Of a stretch of DNA of 47,519 bases, positions 9,501 to 17,295 are shown piece after piece. Source of the stretch: CAZVJA01 sp964626885 (GTDB lineage Bacteria > Planctomycetota > Planctomycetia > Planctomycetales > Planctomycetaceae); the NCBI GenBank assembly GCA_964626885.1, contig CAZVJA010000014.1, positions 1 to 47,519 of the forward strand, written 5' to 3'. Below the pieces are notes generated by a model that was not told the DNA's origin, did not search any database, and saw only the letters and a list, made by a program, of their open reading frames with translations. Positions within the stretch are counted from its first letter, which is position 1. Every line of letters starts with the position of its first letter. The position numbers were made by a program, and so were the translations under genes.

Positions 9501-11978
9501 ACCGCCGTACAAACCAGCCGAATTCCCCGAAAGCGTGACGTTTGTGAGTGTCACCTGTCCCGGACCGAACGATTCTGTTTCGACATTCGCGATCCCGCCG
9601 CCCGACTCGGTCGCGGTGTTGTTTGAGATTGAGCTGCCGGACACATTGAGGATGCTGTCGCGGCGATTCATGATGCCGCCGCCGGTCAGAGCGTGGTTGT
9701 TTGCAATGGTGCTGTTAGTGATGCTCATCGTGCCGACGGCAGCGGTGAAGCGACCGGTGTTCTCGATACCGCCGCCGCTGTCTTGTGCCGAGTTGCCGGA
9801 AATTGTGCTGTCAGTGATGGAGACGGTGCTGGCGAAGTTCCAGAGGCCACCCCCCTGATGTTCTGCGAAGTTGTTGAGGATATCGGTATCGAAGATCGTA
9901 ACGTCAGCCAACTGCACGTTGACGCCGCCTCCGCTCCCATTGGAATGGTTGCCGCTGATTGTCGAGCCGGTGATGAAAGCGGTGCTCGCGTCGACATAAA
10001 TGGCGCCGCCGGCATCGGCGGAGTTCCCCTCGAAACTGCTGTTGGTGATCTCCAGGGAAGCCCCTTCGACCGCCACCACGGCCCCGCCGTATCCATAAAA
10101 CGGCGCACCGGAACTTTCCGCCGTATTGTTCGTGAATGTGGAATCGGTGATGGTGGCCATGCCGCCCCGAATCCCCACCGCGCCTCCGCCGAATACTTCC
10201 ACGTTACTGAAGGCGCTGTTCTCAAAGAAGTCGACGTTATCGATGGTGAGCGTTCCCATGTCGCTCAACACTCCGCCTCCTCCCGCAAGACCACTGTTCG
10301 AGCCATCGCCGCCGGTGACGGTCAGATCACGCAGGATGAGTTCGGCCCCCGGAAGTACGTGGAACACGCGGTCGATTAACTCGCCGTCGATGAACGTGAG
10401 TCCGGTTCCGAGACCAACAATCTCAATTCGCGCGGTGATGTCGAGATCCCCCGTTTCCGCGCCGTCCTCATTTCGACCGGCGATCTCAAGGGCATAGGTT
10501 CCTTCATCGAGGTTGATTGTGAAGACGCCAGGGAGATTCTGGGCGTTGGCTTCCATAATCGCCGCCCGGAGCGAGAACATGCCGGCGGCAGTCGCGATGA
10601 TCCCATCGCCGGGGTTGACATCAATCGCGTCATCGAACTCGGTCGGTGCTTCGCCGAATGCAAAACGCTGCGAGAATGTTCCAAAGCCGTCACCGGTTCC
10701 CGGTCCGCTCCAGACAACCACGAGACCGGAGCTGAGCGCCGCGACGGTCGGCTTGCTCTGCGATCCTGTGATCGTGGTATTCACTCGTTGCTGCCCTCCG
10801 TCAGCGGTGCCGTCGAGCAAGAACGTCCGGAGGAAAACTCCCGAAGTTTCTCCGGGATCTTCGTCTTCTTTCGGATCGCCCCCCAACCCATCCGCGCCGG
10901 ACCAAGACACGGCGAAACCGTCAGGGGTGCTGATAACGGAGGCTGATACTTGATTATCCAGCGTGTATTGATTGACCAGTATCTCGCCACCAATACCTGC
11001 ACCACTGGCCGAAATTCGGCGAGCAAAGACCCCCGCGCTGTCCCCAATACCGTTCCCATCCCAGGCGACAACAAACGTACCGTCGCTCATCAACGCGATT
11101 GAGGGATTTTTCTGCACCAGCGAATAGGTCTGGTTGACGCGGACTTCACCAGTCTGCGCTGTACCGCTTGAGTTAAATCGGCGGAAGAAGATCCCATCGC
11201 CGTCCCCAGCGCCGTAGCCGCTCCAGGTCACGGCGAACCCGCCACTCCCATCCGAAGTAATCGACGGATTGACTTGCGAATTCAGAGTGTTGACGTTGAC
11301 CCGGAACTCACTCGTGGTCGCGCCGCCTGAACTATTGAAAACACGGGCAAACACACCGCTTCCATCGCCGACGCCGTTGCCGGTCCACGCAATCGCGAAT
11401 CCGCCGCCGGTGAGATACGTCACCGTCGGCAATTGCTGATTGGATGAGGTCGTCTGATTGACGAGGAACGCCCCGCCAAGCGGGGAACCGGTCGCGGAGA
11501 ACTGGCGAGCATACACGCCGTATCCGGAGCCGTCCTGCAACATGCTTTGCCAAGTAACAACAAACTTTCCGTCACTTCCGACGGCAACGGCCGGTTCGCG
11601 CTGATCCCCCGAAGTGTATGTGTTGACCAGAATTTCACCGCTGAGGGCGGTCCCGTCCGCCGCGAACCGGCGGGCGAAAACGGCGAATCCAGAACCATCG
11701 CCGACGGTGCTCCCCCAAACAGCGACGTAGCTATTGTCTGGTGCCACAGCCACCGCTCGGCTTCCCCCCGCACTCACAATTTGCGTCCCGGCGACGGTCG
11801 TATTCACCAGCGTTTCGTTTCCAACAGGGTTGGCCGAAAGGAGTGCGCGGTCTTCAAGCAGCTCGACCGAGCACCAGACGGGCTGGAGACGATCTCGCTT
11901 TTGCTTGCGAGTCCTGGTTCTCTGGCTAGCGGGGCGGTGACGATTTACGAGCGAGCGCAACCAGTGATTTCGATACAT
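6519..11978 (-). CDS. Giant surface protein: seven-unit propeller-like region plus parallel beta-helix
   Basis: An 1819-residue, low-charge protein rich in Gly, Asn, Thr and Ser. The N-terminus has a basic stretch and then VELLEDRALLSAN, the LEPR-XLL-type motif found at the start of large planctomycete surface proteins. Residues about 45-450 hold seven units of the form VVxW...DGxGxFxRRF, which would suit a seven-bladed propeller. Near residue 465 is FSLRAAIMEANA, resembling the CSLREA domain. Residues about 500-1700 are dozens of ISGNxAxxxGGGIxN turns typical of a right-handed parallel beta-helix (pectin-lyase or Pmp type). The end (PLQDNGGPTLTHALLSGSAAIDAG...VDIGAVEFG) resembles the choice-of-anchor-Q region. 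The start at 11978 is chosen for an AGGGAAG ribosome site and because the LEDRALLSAN segment follows; a longer frame reaches 12128. Probable role: adhesion or glycan binding at the cell surface (inference). No catalytic residues were identified. Confidence 0.9.
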   Translation of the reverse strand: MYRNHWLRSLVNRHRPASQRTRTRKQKRDRLQPVWCSVELLEDRALLSANPVGNETLVNTTVAGTQIVSAGGSRAVAVAPDNSYVAVWGSTVGDGSGFAVFARRFAADGTALSGEILVNTYTSGDQREPAVAVGSDGKFVVTWQSMLQDGSGYGVYARQFSATGSPLGGAFLVNQTTSSNQQLPTVTYLTGGGFAIAWTGNGVGDGSGVFARVFNSSGGATTSEFRVNVNTLNSQVNPSITSDGSGGFAVTWSGYGAGDGDGIFFRRFNSSGTAQTGEVRVNQTYSLVQKNPSIALMSDGTFVVAWDGNGIGDSAGVFARRISASGAGIGGEILVNQYTLDNQVSASVISTPDGFAVSWSGADGLGGDPKEDEDPGETSGVFLRTFLLDGTADGGQQRVNTTITGSQSKPTVAALSSGLVVVWSGPGTGDGFGTFSQRFAFGEAPTEFDDAIDVNPGDGIIATAAGMFSLRAAIMEANAQNLPGVFTINLDEGTYALEIAGRNEDGAETGDLDITARIEIVGLGTGLTFIDGELIDRVFHVLPGAELILRDLTVTGGDGSNSGLAGGGGVLSDMGTLTIDNVDFFENSAFSNVEVFGGGAVGIRGGMATITDSTFTNNTAESSGAPFYGYGGAVVAVEGASLEITNSSFEGNSADAGGAIYVDASTAFITGSTISGNHSNGSGGGVNVQLADVTIFDTDILNNFAEHQGGGLWNFASTVSITDSTISGNSAQDSGGGIENTGRFTAAVGTMSITNSTIANNHALTGGGIMNRRDSILNVSGSSISNNTATESGGGIANVETESFGPGQVTLTNVTLSGNSAGLYGGGLYALASNTDIVSSQILNNTAHEGGGLNNVGGGSMAVTGSLISGNSTNNEGGGIQNELSYLAVIDSTITNNHVTNDGGGLFNFAGTVDISGSTFSNNSADSTGGGIENTGRITAAIAVMTITNTIITDNTAFDGGGVQNKRDSLMTITDSFITNNTATNSGGGVSNQNTESFGPGTLTIHNTEISGNTAAVYGAGLYALKNTTKIYDSQFLNNTGHEGGGAANIGAGNMTVLNTLFSGNTTTLEGGGIQNELSNLTVVGSTFTDNHVTRDGGGIFNFAGHVDISDSTFSGNSANRTGGGIENTGRITAAIGVMTIANTTITGNTAFDGGGVQNKRDSLMTITDSFITNNTATNNGGGVSNQNTESFGPGTLTINNTEISGNSSGGHWGGGLWALKNTTIINGGSVTNNSAHEGGALANTDGGTMTVNGVMISGNHADNEGGGIQNELASLTVNGSTITDNHADNDGGGIFNFAGTVNVSSSTISDNSALSSGGGIENTGKPGVYGIGVVTVTNSTVSGNQAYEGGGLMNRREGNATVTGSTFTGNTADLGGGGLANVENSTLSIADSTVNENTVLGNVGEDFGGGGIGIKSGTVNISNTVINNNTAVADVGAIYHGYGGGVVAIGGAHVTITGSQIIDNQADGGGGLFHNEASLVEISDSIVSGNSANGTGGGLKTELATLVVTNTEVSNNTAGGDGGGIGNFGSTVTITDSTISGNSTATSGGGIENTGRVTALIGTITITRSTISGNSAGLDGGGIRNYRDSVLTVIDSTISGNNAGTNGGGVANTGTGSFSGGSVTLRNSTISGNTASANGGGISNVMNNNVLVLNVTIADNTANVGGGIYNESNTFTVTNTIVATNTGITSNPDASGAFISGGHNLIGIVGSATGFTNGVNGDIVGTSGSPVNPLLSPLQDNGGPTLTHALLSGSAAIDAGGNAAAAGLSTDQTGAPRIADGDGNGSEIVDIGAVEFGSLDELFAGFGFGFGLNFFGGN
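8401..9960 (-). repeat. Three in-register copies of a 582-bp intragenic repeat
   Basis: The same anchor sequence (complement of the ESFGPG codons, CCGAACGATT or CCGAATGATT) recurs at 8401, 8983 and 9565, exactly 582 bp (194 codons) apart. The first two copies are closely similar over at least 200 bp, including identical runs around 8463 and 9045. The third keeps the order NRRDS, IENTGRFTAA and GGGLWNFAS but has diverged, and the match fades beyond about 9960. The spacing shows duplication of whole blocks of beta-helix turns. Confidence 0.8.
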
Positions 11979-12917
11979 CGGGCTTCCCTTTTGATTGCCG
12001 AAACCGGTAAGACGAGGTTGACGAGGATCACGTGGCCCGCGCGACACTACTGCCTGGGAGACCAAGCTTCCATCGGTCCCCAAACACTTACCCGGCATGC
12101 GAGCGCCATTGAACGGGATTTCCACCAATCAGGCGGAAAAGACCCGAAAGTCAAAGACAGTCGCAGAAACGGCGTACGAAGCTCGATATGGCCCGCATCG
12201 AGTGCGCCGATAAAGAGGAGCCTGTTCGGGAGCCCGCAGGCTGGCAACGCAAGGTCTGTGAATTCAGTCCGATTACGTGTACCTGCTCCATCAAACAACT
12301 ATCGGCCGAACAAACCCACAGTCAATAAGATTCGATAAGAACGAGTCGCGAATTCCATCGAAAGATGAGTGCAGCAAAAAGATAATGCAGCTGAAAGATG
12401 ATCGATGAATCTACTAATGAAAATTTGAAGTGTCAACAGGCTTCTCAAAAAATCAATATGAATTTTGAACAGCGGACAGTGTGCCTATCGGTAAGCCTTG
12501 TGATGACGTTGTCGCTTTGCCCATCGATATGGCAAAGTGTGGAAGCAGGGCAAATTGTTCGAATGCTAATTAATACCGTAAGCGTGTTGGAAGACATCTT
12601 CCATCAGATTCTGTTTGCCGAGGGATAGCTGCAAGGCCTCATACTCTACTGCCTGGGGGTTGTTTTCCGTTGAAAAGGTGCGAATCCGGTCTGGACGCGG
12701 TACTCTGGCGTTGTATTCCCCGGGATCGTCGGCAATCGATAACCCTCCAGCTCTCCCTTTCCAAGATCACCACACGAGTGAGATGCTCGGGATGACCACT
12801 GAGTTCGAATATCTGACGGATCGACTGGGCGGTATTGCGCTGGAATCGTACCGCTGCCTATTTACGTTTGAGCCGGTTTCCCCCGCCTCACGAATCCGTG
12901 AAATGTGAGTCTGCAGC
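11979..12917. other. 939-bp divergent intergenic region, partly AT-rich
   Basis: This separates the giant minus-strand gene from the plus-strand mlrC-type gene and should hold both promoters, though I cannot place either. The part at about 12330-12600 is clearly richer in A and T than its surroundings. AGCCTG and CAGGCT near 12218-12241 can pair as a weak hairpin. A 38-codon open frame (12793-12908) ends just before the metallopeptidase start; I see no evidence that it is translated. One possible small exported peptide is listed separately. Confidence 0.6.
12458..12628 (+). CDS. Possible small exported peptide
   Basis: A 56-residue frame in an AT-rich intergenic stretch. It begins MNFEQR, then a hydrophobic run (TVCLSVSLVMTLSLCPSIW), then SVEAG, which together look like a signal peptide with a cleavage site near residue 30. 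The remaining 26 residues match nothing I recognise. There is no convincing ribosome site before 12458, and an in-frame ATG at 12398 would add 20 residues. The composition is unlike neighbouring genes. It may simply be a chance frame. Confidence 0.2.
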   Translation: MNFEQRTVCLSVSLVMTLSLCPSIWQSVEAGQIVRMLINTVSVLEDIFHQILFAEG

Positions 12918-14411
12918 ATGGCGAAGCGTGTTCTTCTAGCCGGGTTGTTCCACGAAACCCATACCTTTCTCGAGGGGACGACGCCGCTCGAATCGTTCGC
13001 GGTCCGGCGCGGCGAAGAGCTATTCTCGTCGCGCGGCGATGGATCGCCGATGTCCGGCATCTTGGAAGTGGCCGAGCAGTCGGGATGGGAAGTTCTGCCG
13101 CTGGTCGATCTTCGTGCCACACCAAGTGCAACGGTCGCGGATGAGGTCGTTGATTTATTCTGGTCCGAATTTCAGACGCGTGCCGCACAGCTGCTCGAAC
13201 GGGGCATTGACGGCATCGCGCTGGTGCTCCATGGGGCCATGGTCTCCGAGTCGCTGCGGGACGTGGAAGGAGAAATCCTCGCAAGAATTCGCGCGCTGCC
13301 CGGCGCAAAGAACGTCCCCATTTGCGGCGTCCTCGATCTGCACGGAAACATCTCCCGGCAAACCGTCGAGTTGGCGGATGGTTTTGTCGCTTACCGTTCG
13401 AATCCGCACATCGATGCCCGTGAAGCAGCTGTTGACAGCGCGCGGCTACTCGACCGGATACTCTCCACTGGGGGACGTCCCGTTTGCCTGTGGGCCCAGC
13501 CGCCGGTTGTGTGGCCACCGACCGGAACCGGCACCGCCGACGACCCGATGCAAACCCTGGAATCGAAGGCTCGCGAGATTGAACGGACCGTTCCCGGAGT
13601 CGCACACGTGAATGTCTTCGCCGGCTTCTCGTTTGCGGATACTCACGACACCGGTGTGAGTTTTTCCGCCGTGACATTCGGCGACCCGGAAGCGGCGCGT
13701 GCCGCATTGCACGCTCTCAGTCAATGGACGGTCGAGCATCGTCAACTGGGAAACGTCGTCCCTCCGTTATTGGATAGTGTCTTGCCGCGCGTGCTCGAAC
13801 ACGTACGCCGTGAGGAAGCTCCCGTCGCGATCGTTGAGCCGTCCGACAATATCGGCGGCGGTGCCCCCGGAGACGGCACCAGCGTGCTCCGCGCGTTCGT
13901 CAAGCACGCAATTCCGAATTCCGCCGTCGTGATCAACGACCCGGCGGCGGTGACAGCCTTGAAGGACTGCGCGATCGGCAAGCAGACACGGCTCCGCATC
14001 GGCGGGCGCGGTTCAAAGCTCGCGGAAGGGCCGGTGGAGCTCAATGTGGAACTCGTCTCCCGCAGCGATGGAAAATTTGAACTCGAAGACCGACAGAGTC
14101 ACCTGGCTTCGATGAGCGGGGTAAAGATCGACATGGGGCCGTGTGCCGTCGTCCGGCATCAAGGGGTAACGATTCTCCTCACCAGCCATAAGACTCCGCC
14201 GTTCGATCTTGGGCAATGGCGGAGCCAAGGGATTGATCCCGAAAAGCTTTCGGTCATCGGCATCAAGGCGGCCGTCGCGCACCGCAGGGCGTACGACCCG
14301 ATCGTCAAAGCGAGTTATACTGTTTCGACTCCCGGCCCATGTGCCAGCGATGTGACAATGTTTCCATTCCGGCACATCCGCCGGCCGGTTTATCCACTCG
14401 ATAGAATCTAA
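12918..14411 (+). CDS. M81-family (MlrC-type) metallopeptidase
   Basis: A 497-residue protein of the MlrC / DUF1485 family, named for the last enzyme of bacterial microcystin breakdown and thought to be zinc-dependent. It shows the family's opening segment VLLAGLFHETHTF, with H12, E13 and H15, and the later block GVLDLHGNIS near residues 137-146. EPSDNIGGGAPGDGT near residue 300 and the C-terminal GPCASDVTMFPFRHIRRPVYPLD are also typical. Length is normal for the family. No signal peptide is seen, so it should act in the cytoplasm. It starts a tight plus-strand run: the sialidase-like gene follows after 21 bp and the SGNH hydrolase after a further 27 bp. Most planctomycete members have no known link to microcystin, and the true substrate is probably a small peptide or amide. 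Confidence 0.9.
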   Translation: MAKRVLLAGLFHETHTFLEGTTPLESFAVRRGEELFSSRGDGSPMSGILEVAEQSGWEVLPLVDLRATPSATVADEVVDLFWSEFQTRAAQLLERGIDGIALVLHGAMVSESLRDVEGEILARIRALPGAKNVPICGVLDLHGNISRQTVELADGFVAYRSNPHIDAREAAVDSARLLDRILSTGGRPVCLWAQPPVVWPPTGTGTADDPMQTLESKAREIERTVPGVAHVNVFAGFSFADTHDTGVSFSAVTFGDPEAARAALHALSQWTVEHRQLGNVVPPLLDSVLPRVLEHVRREEAPVAIVEPSDNIGGGAPGDGTSVLRAFVKHAIPNSAVVINDPAAVTALKDCAIGKQTRLRIGGRGSKLAEGPVELNVELVSRSDGKFELEDRQSHLASMSGVKIDMGPCAVVRHQGVTILLTSHKTPPFDLGQWRSQGIDPEKLSVIGIKAAVAHRRAYDPIVKASYTVSTPGPCASDVTMFPFRHIRRPVYPLDRI

Positions 14412-14432
14412 GAAAAGAAGTCTGTCTCACCG

Positions 14433-15554
14433 ATGCCAGAACCGATCCTGCAAAACGTATCGACGGGAATTCTCTTCAAGAACCCCGTGCCGCACCTGAA
14501 AAGCGTTCACGGGTATTTTCCCTCAGTTGCGGCGTTGCCCAATGGAGAGTTGCTCGCGACATATATGGTCGGTGAAGCTTTTGAGGCGGTAAATTGCCGC
14601 GTTCATCTGTCACGTTCGACCGACGGCGGAACAACCTGGACAGCCGAAGGACCGATCACCCGCGACCTGGAAGGACGTCCCTGGTCGGAGAGCGCGCGAC
14701 TGACTGCGACGAAAAACGGTGAAGTGATCGCCTTGCTTCATCGTCATGATCGGACCGGCCGCGTCGACGAAGGGCTCGCGAACCCCGTCACGCTCGGCTT
14801 CGTGCCGACGTCATTCGATATCACGCGTTCGAAAGACGGCGGACGATCCTGGAGCAGGCCAGAGTCCATCAGTCCGCCGCTGGTCGGCCCGTCATTTGAG
14901 CTTTGCTGTCCGATTACGATTCTGCGCGACGGCCGCTGGTTGCTCCCGTCTTCGACCTGGTGCGACTGGGACGGAAATCTCCCGAATGGAAATCGGATGG
15001 TCGCATTTGTTTCGACTGACGAGGGGCGTAGCTGGCCGACCTACCTTAATGTGATGCATCATCCGTCCAACCGCATTCGTTATTGGGAATCAAAAATTGT
15101 CGAGCTTCCCGACGGTCGACTGCTCGCTGCCGCCTGGGTCTACGACGACGAGCACTCGAAGGATCTGCCAAACCATTACGCGCTGAGTAACGACGGCGGC
15201 AATACATGGACCGAGCCGGCATCGACGGGATTGATCGGCCAAACACTGACTCAATTTGTTCTCGATGACGGCCGGGTGTTGTGTGTTTACAGGCGAATCG
15301 ATCAGCCGGGGCTTTGGGCTCAGCTGGTGACGATCGACGGAAACCGCTGGATCAACGAAGGTGCGGAGCCTCTCTGGGGACATCAAACAGCCGGGTTGAC
15401 CGCGGACGACAAATCGATGGCCAAGAACTTCCAGGTGCTGCGGTTCGGTGCCCCCTGCGTCACGCGTCTAGCCGACGGAAATCTGTTCGTCGCCTTCTGG
15501 TGCTACGAAGACTGCGTCGGCCTGATTCGCTGGTTTCGGTTCAAAGTCCGGTAA
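14433..15554 (+). CDS. Asp-box (BNR) sialidase-like protein
   Basis: A 373-residue six-bladed propeller protein. Four Asp-box units are visible: SRSTDGGTTWTAEG, TRSKDGGRSWSRP, VSTDEGRSWPTYL and LSNDGGNTWTEP. These repeats occur in sialidases and related glycoside hydrolases. The usual arginine of the N-terminal RIP motif is not seen; that region reads VHGYFPSVAALPNGELLATYM, so sialidase activity is not assured. No signal peptide is evident, which suggests a cytoplasmic or non-classically exported protein. It sits between the MlrC-type gene and the SGNH hydrolase with short gaps and is very probably in the same operon. Other propeller glycosidases or a lyase-like enzyme remain possible. Confidence 0.85.
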   Translation: MPEPILQNVSTGILFKNPVPHLKSVHGYFPSVAALPNGELLATYMVGEAFEAVNCRVHLSRSTDGGTTWTAEGPITRDLEGRPWSESARLTATKNGEVIALLHRHDRTGRVDEGLANPVTLGFVPTSFDITRSKDGGRSWSRPESISPPLVGPSFELCCPITILRDGRWLLPSSTWCDWDGNLPNGNRMVAFVSTDEGRSWPTYLNVMHHPSNRIRYWESKIVELPDGRLLAAAWVYDDEHSKDLPNHYALSNDGGNTWTEPASTGLIGQTLTQFVLDDGRVLCVYRRIDQPGLWAQLVTIDGNRWINEGAEPLWGHQTAGLTADDKSMAKNFQVLRFGAPCVTRLADGNLFVAFWCYEDCVGLIRWFRFKVR

Positions 15555-15581
15555 CACCTCTGTCCAGCAATAGGATATGCC

Positions 15582-16874
15582 ATGACCCGTCATCGCGTTC
15601 GATCTGCGGCGTTGCTCCTTTGGTCCGTCGCATTGTTCCTTGCGATTGATGTTGCAATTCTGCGTGCCGACGAGAGTCCAGCAGCCTGTCCTCGGGCTGT
15701 CGAACTTCTCAAGACCGGCAGTGAGACCGTGCGAGTCGTCTGCTTTGGCGACAGTCTGACCGGTGTCTATTACCACACCGGCGGGCGACGAGCGTACGCT
15801 GACATGCTCGCGATCGCGCTGCGGAAGATCTATCCGCAAGCGAAAGTCGAGCCGATCAACGCCGGATTGAGCGGCGACACGACACAAGGGGCGCTGACGC
15901 GGATTGACCGCGAGGTGCTCGCCCACAAGCCGCATCTGGTGACGGTCATGTTCGGCATGAACGACATGACGCGAGTACCTCTGGATGAGTACCGCGGAAA
16001 CCTCGTCGAGATCATTTCCAAATGTCGCGCCGCTGGAGCCGAAGTGCTGCTGTGCACGTCGAACTCCGTCGCGGAAACGACGGGACGTCCCCCGAGGAAA
16101 TTGGAAGAATTCATGCAGGCCGTTCGGGATCTCGCACGGGAAGAGAAGCTCGCGGTCGCGGATTGTTATCAGGCTTATCAAGCCGTAAGAAAAAAAGACG
16201 CGCTTGAATGGTCGCTGATGATGAGCGATGAGATTCACCCGAACATGGATGGCCACAAGCTCCTCGCGGAAACGATTGCCAAGACCATCAGCGGACAAAG
16301 TGTGTCATTGAAGGATGTCGCGCCGCCGCAGCCGGCCATTCCACACACATTGCAACTGCTGAGGGCCGGCAAGCCGATCAAAGTGTATGCCATGCCGCCG
16401 TTCGACGTGCTGATCGGCCCCGCCTTGCGGGAGCTCCAACCGAACGCGGTCGTGGAAGTCTCGGCTTGGGATGTCGCGGGACAGAAAATCGCCGCGATTG
16501 AACAGATGGCCAAAGCGGAAGTCCGGACGCGAAAGCCCGATCTGGTGATCGTGGCGGTCCCGGCCGATTCATCCGAAGGCGAACTCCGGACGAATGAGCA
16601 GATGCAAACCTTTCACCGGTCGTATTCATGGGTGCTTAACTGGTCACTGAGTTTCGGCCATCAGGAGTGGGACTGCATCGCGATGGCCCCGTCACTGGAG
16701 CTGTCCGAGCTACGCGAGGACCAGCTGCCAATCAATCGGCTGATTCAACGGCTCATCCGCGCCCAGCATCTCGACGGTCCCGTTCGCAAAGCTGGGGACA
16801 GACGTCCTGCTAAACAGTTGCTGCAAGAGTGGTTGCGTCAACAGTGGGAATACAAAGCCGATCGGCAAGACTGA
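15582..16874 (+). CDS. Exported SGNH/GDSL-family hydrolase with extra C-terminal domain
   Basis: A 430-residue protein with a signal peptide (residues 1-30, ending near ILRADE). The N-terminal SGNH domain has block I VVCFGDSLTG (Ser near 57), the block II-like glycine segment INAGLSGDTT, block III MFGMNDM, and block V DEIHPNMDGH, with the catalytic Asp/His pair. Such enzymes remove acetyl or other acyl groups from carbohydrates or lipids. Residues about 245-430 form a second domain, with VYAMPPFDVLIGPALRELQPNAVVEVSAWDVAGQ, that resembles another Rossmann-like SGNH fold lacking the GDS motif. An AGGATATGCC stretch just before the ATG may serve the ribosome. It is third in the run after the MlrC-type and sialidase-like genes; deacetylation of a glycan alongside the propeller enzyme is the plausible role. 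Confidence 0.88.
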   Translation: MTRHRVRSAALLLWSVALFLAIDVAILRADESPAACPRAVELLKTGSETVRVVCFGDSLTGVYYHTGGRRAYADMLAIALRKIYPQAKVEPINAGLSGDTTQGALTRIDREVLAHKPHLVTVMFGMNDMTRVPLDEYRGNLVEIISKCRAAGAEVLLCTSNSVAETTGRPPRKLEEFMQAVRDLAREEKLAVADCYQAYQAVRKKDALEWSLMMSDEIHPNMDGHKLLAETIAKTISGQSVSLKDVAPPQPAIPHTLQLLRAGKPIKVYAMPPFDVLIGPALRELQPNAVVEVSAWDVAGQKIAAIEQMAKAEVRTRKPDLVIVAVPADSSEGELRTNEQMQTFHRSYSWVLNWSLSFGHQEWDCIAMAPSLELSELREDQLPINRLIQRLIRAQHLDGPVRKAGDRRPAKQLLQEWLRQQWEYKADRQD

Positions 16875-16938
16875 ACTGTCCGTCGATGAACATCCGGCCG
16901 GTATGGTTGAAATCCCGCAGCAGGCTTCCTTTAATGGA

Positions 16939-17009
16939 TTGAGGAGGGGAGTTGCCCGCGGCAAGGGATCGCGGGAATGTCCCGCTGAATGTACTCCTCA
17001 ACTTGAGGA
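16939..17009 (+). promoter_or_regulatory. Candidate branched, switching RNA leader before the lipoprotein gene
   Basis: Outer stem TTGAGGAG (16939-16946) pairs perfectly with CTCCTCAA (16994-17001). Inside are two perfect hairpins: TTGCC-CGC-GGCAA (16952-16964) and GCGGGA-ATG-TCCCGC (16971-16985), giving a three-way junction. TTGAGGA (17003-17009) repeats the outer 5' arm and can pair with the same TCCTCAA, so the two folds exclude each other. An AAAGG ribosome site follows at 17013-17017 and the ATG is at 17027. No T-run is seen, so a plain terminator is less likely. It matches no riboswitch class that I recognise. Confidence 0.5.
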
Positions 17010-17026
17010 CAGAAAGGTTTGCTGCG

Positions 17027-17236
17027 ATGAGCTTTGCGCGCCGGTTTGCGAGTTTGTTGGCCCTGTTGGCAGTAGTGACCATGTCGGTTTGGAGCACCGG
17101 TTGCGCGGACAGCTCGGCCAATGCCGTCAAGGGGAAAGCGGGGGCCACGAGCAAGGGAAGTGAAAAGGCTCCGGCGAAGGGCGCCGAAGCCGGCTCAAGT
17201 ACCGGCGGCGGAACCTCCGTGCCGGGCGAGAAGTAA
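17027..17236 (+). CDS. Small lipoprotein
   Basis: A 69-residue protein with a signal peptide (MSFARRFASLLALLAVVTMS) and lipobox WSTGC, putting the lipidated cysteine at residue 26. The mature part of about 44 residues is low-complexity and rich in Gly, Ala, Lys, Ser and Thr, with no fold I recognise. An in-frame ATG at 16952 would place the start inside the stem-loop region, so the ATG at 17027, preceded by AAAGG nine bases upstream, is preferred. Similar short Gly/Ser-rich lipoproteins are common in planctomycetes. It lies 59 bp before the halogenase-like flavoprotein gene. Confidence 0.7.
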   Translation: MSFARRFASLLALLAVVTMSVWSTGCADSSANAVKGKAGATSKGSEKAPAKGAEAGSSTGGGTSVPGEK

Positions 17237-17295
17237 GCAGCGCGGCATCCTCGCGGTCGTTCTTCCAACCTGCCTACGAGCCGGGAGTGTGGTCC

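Noticed and set aside
7554..10379. Long plus-strand open frames opposite the giant surface-protein gene.
   Set aside because: They are Pro-rich or low-complexity antisense readings of the Gly/Asn-rich repeats; the minus-strand frame has the domains, ribosome site and terminator.
12862..13707. A 281-codon minus-strand frame opposite the MlrC-type gene.
   Set aside because: The product is Arg-rich and unlike any protein; the plus strand has the HETH and DLHGN motifs.
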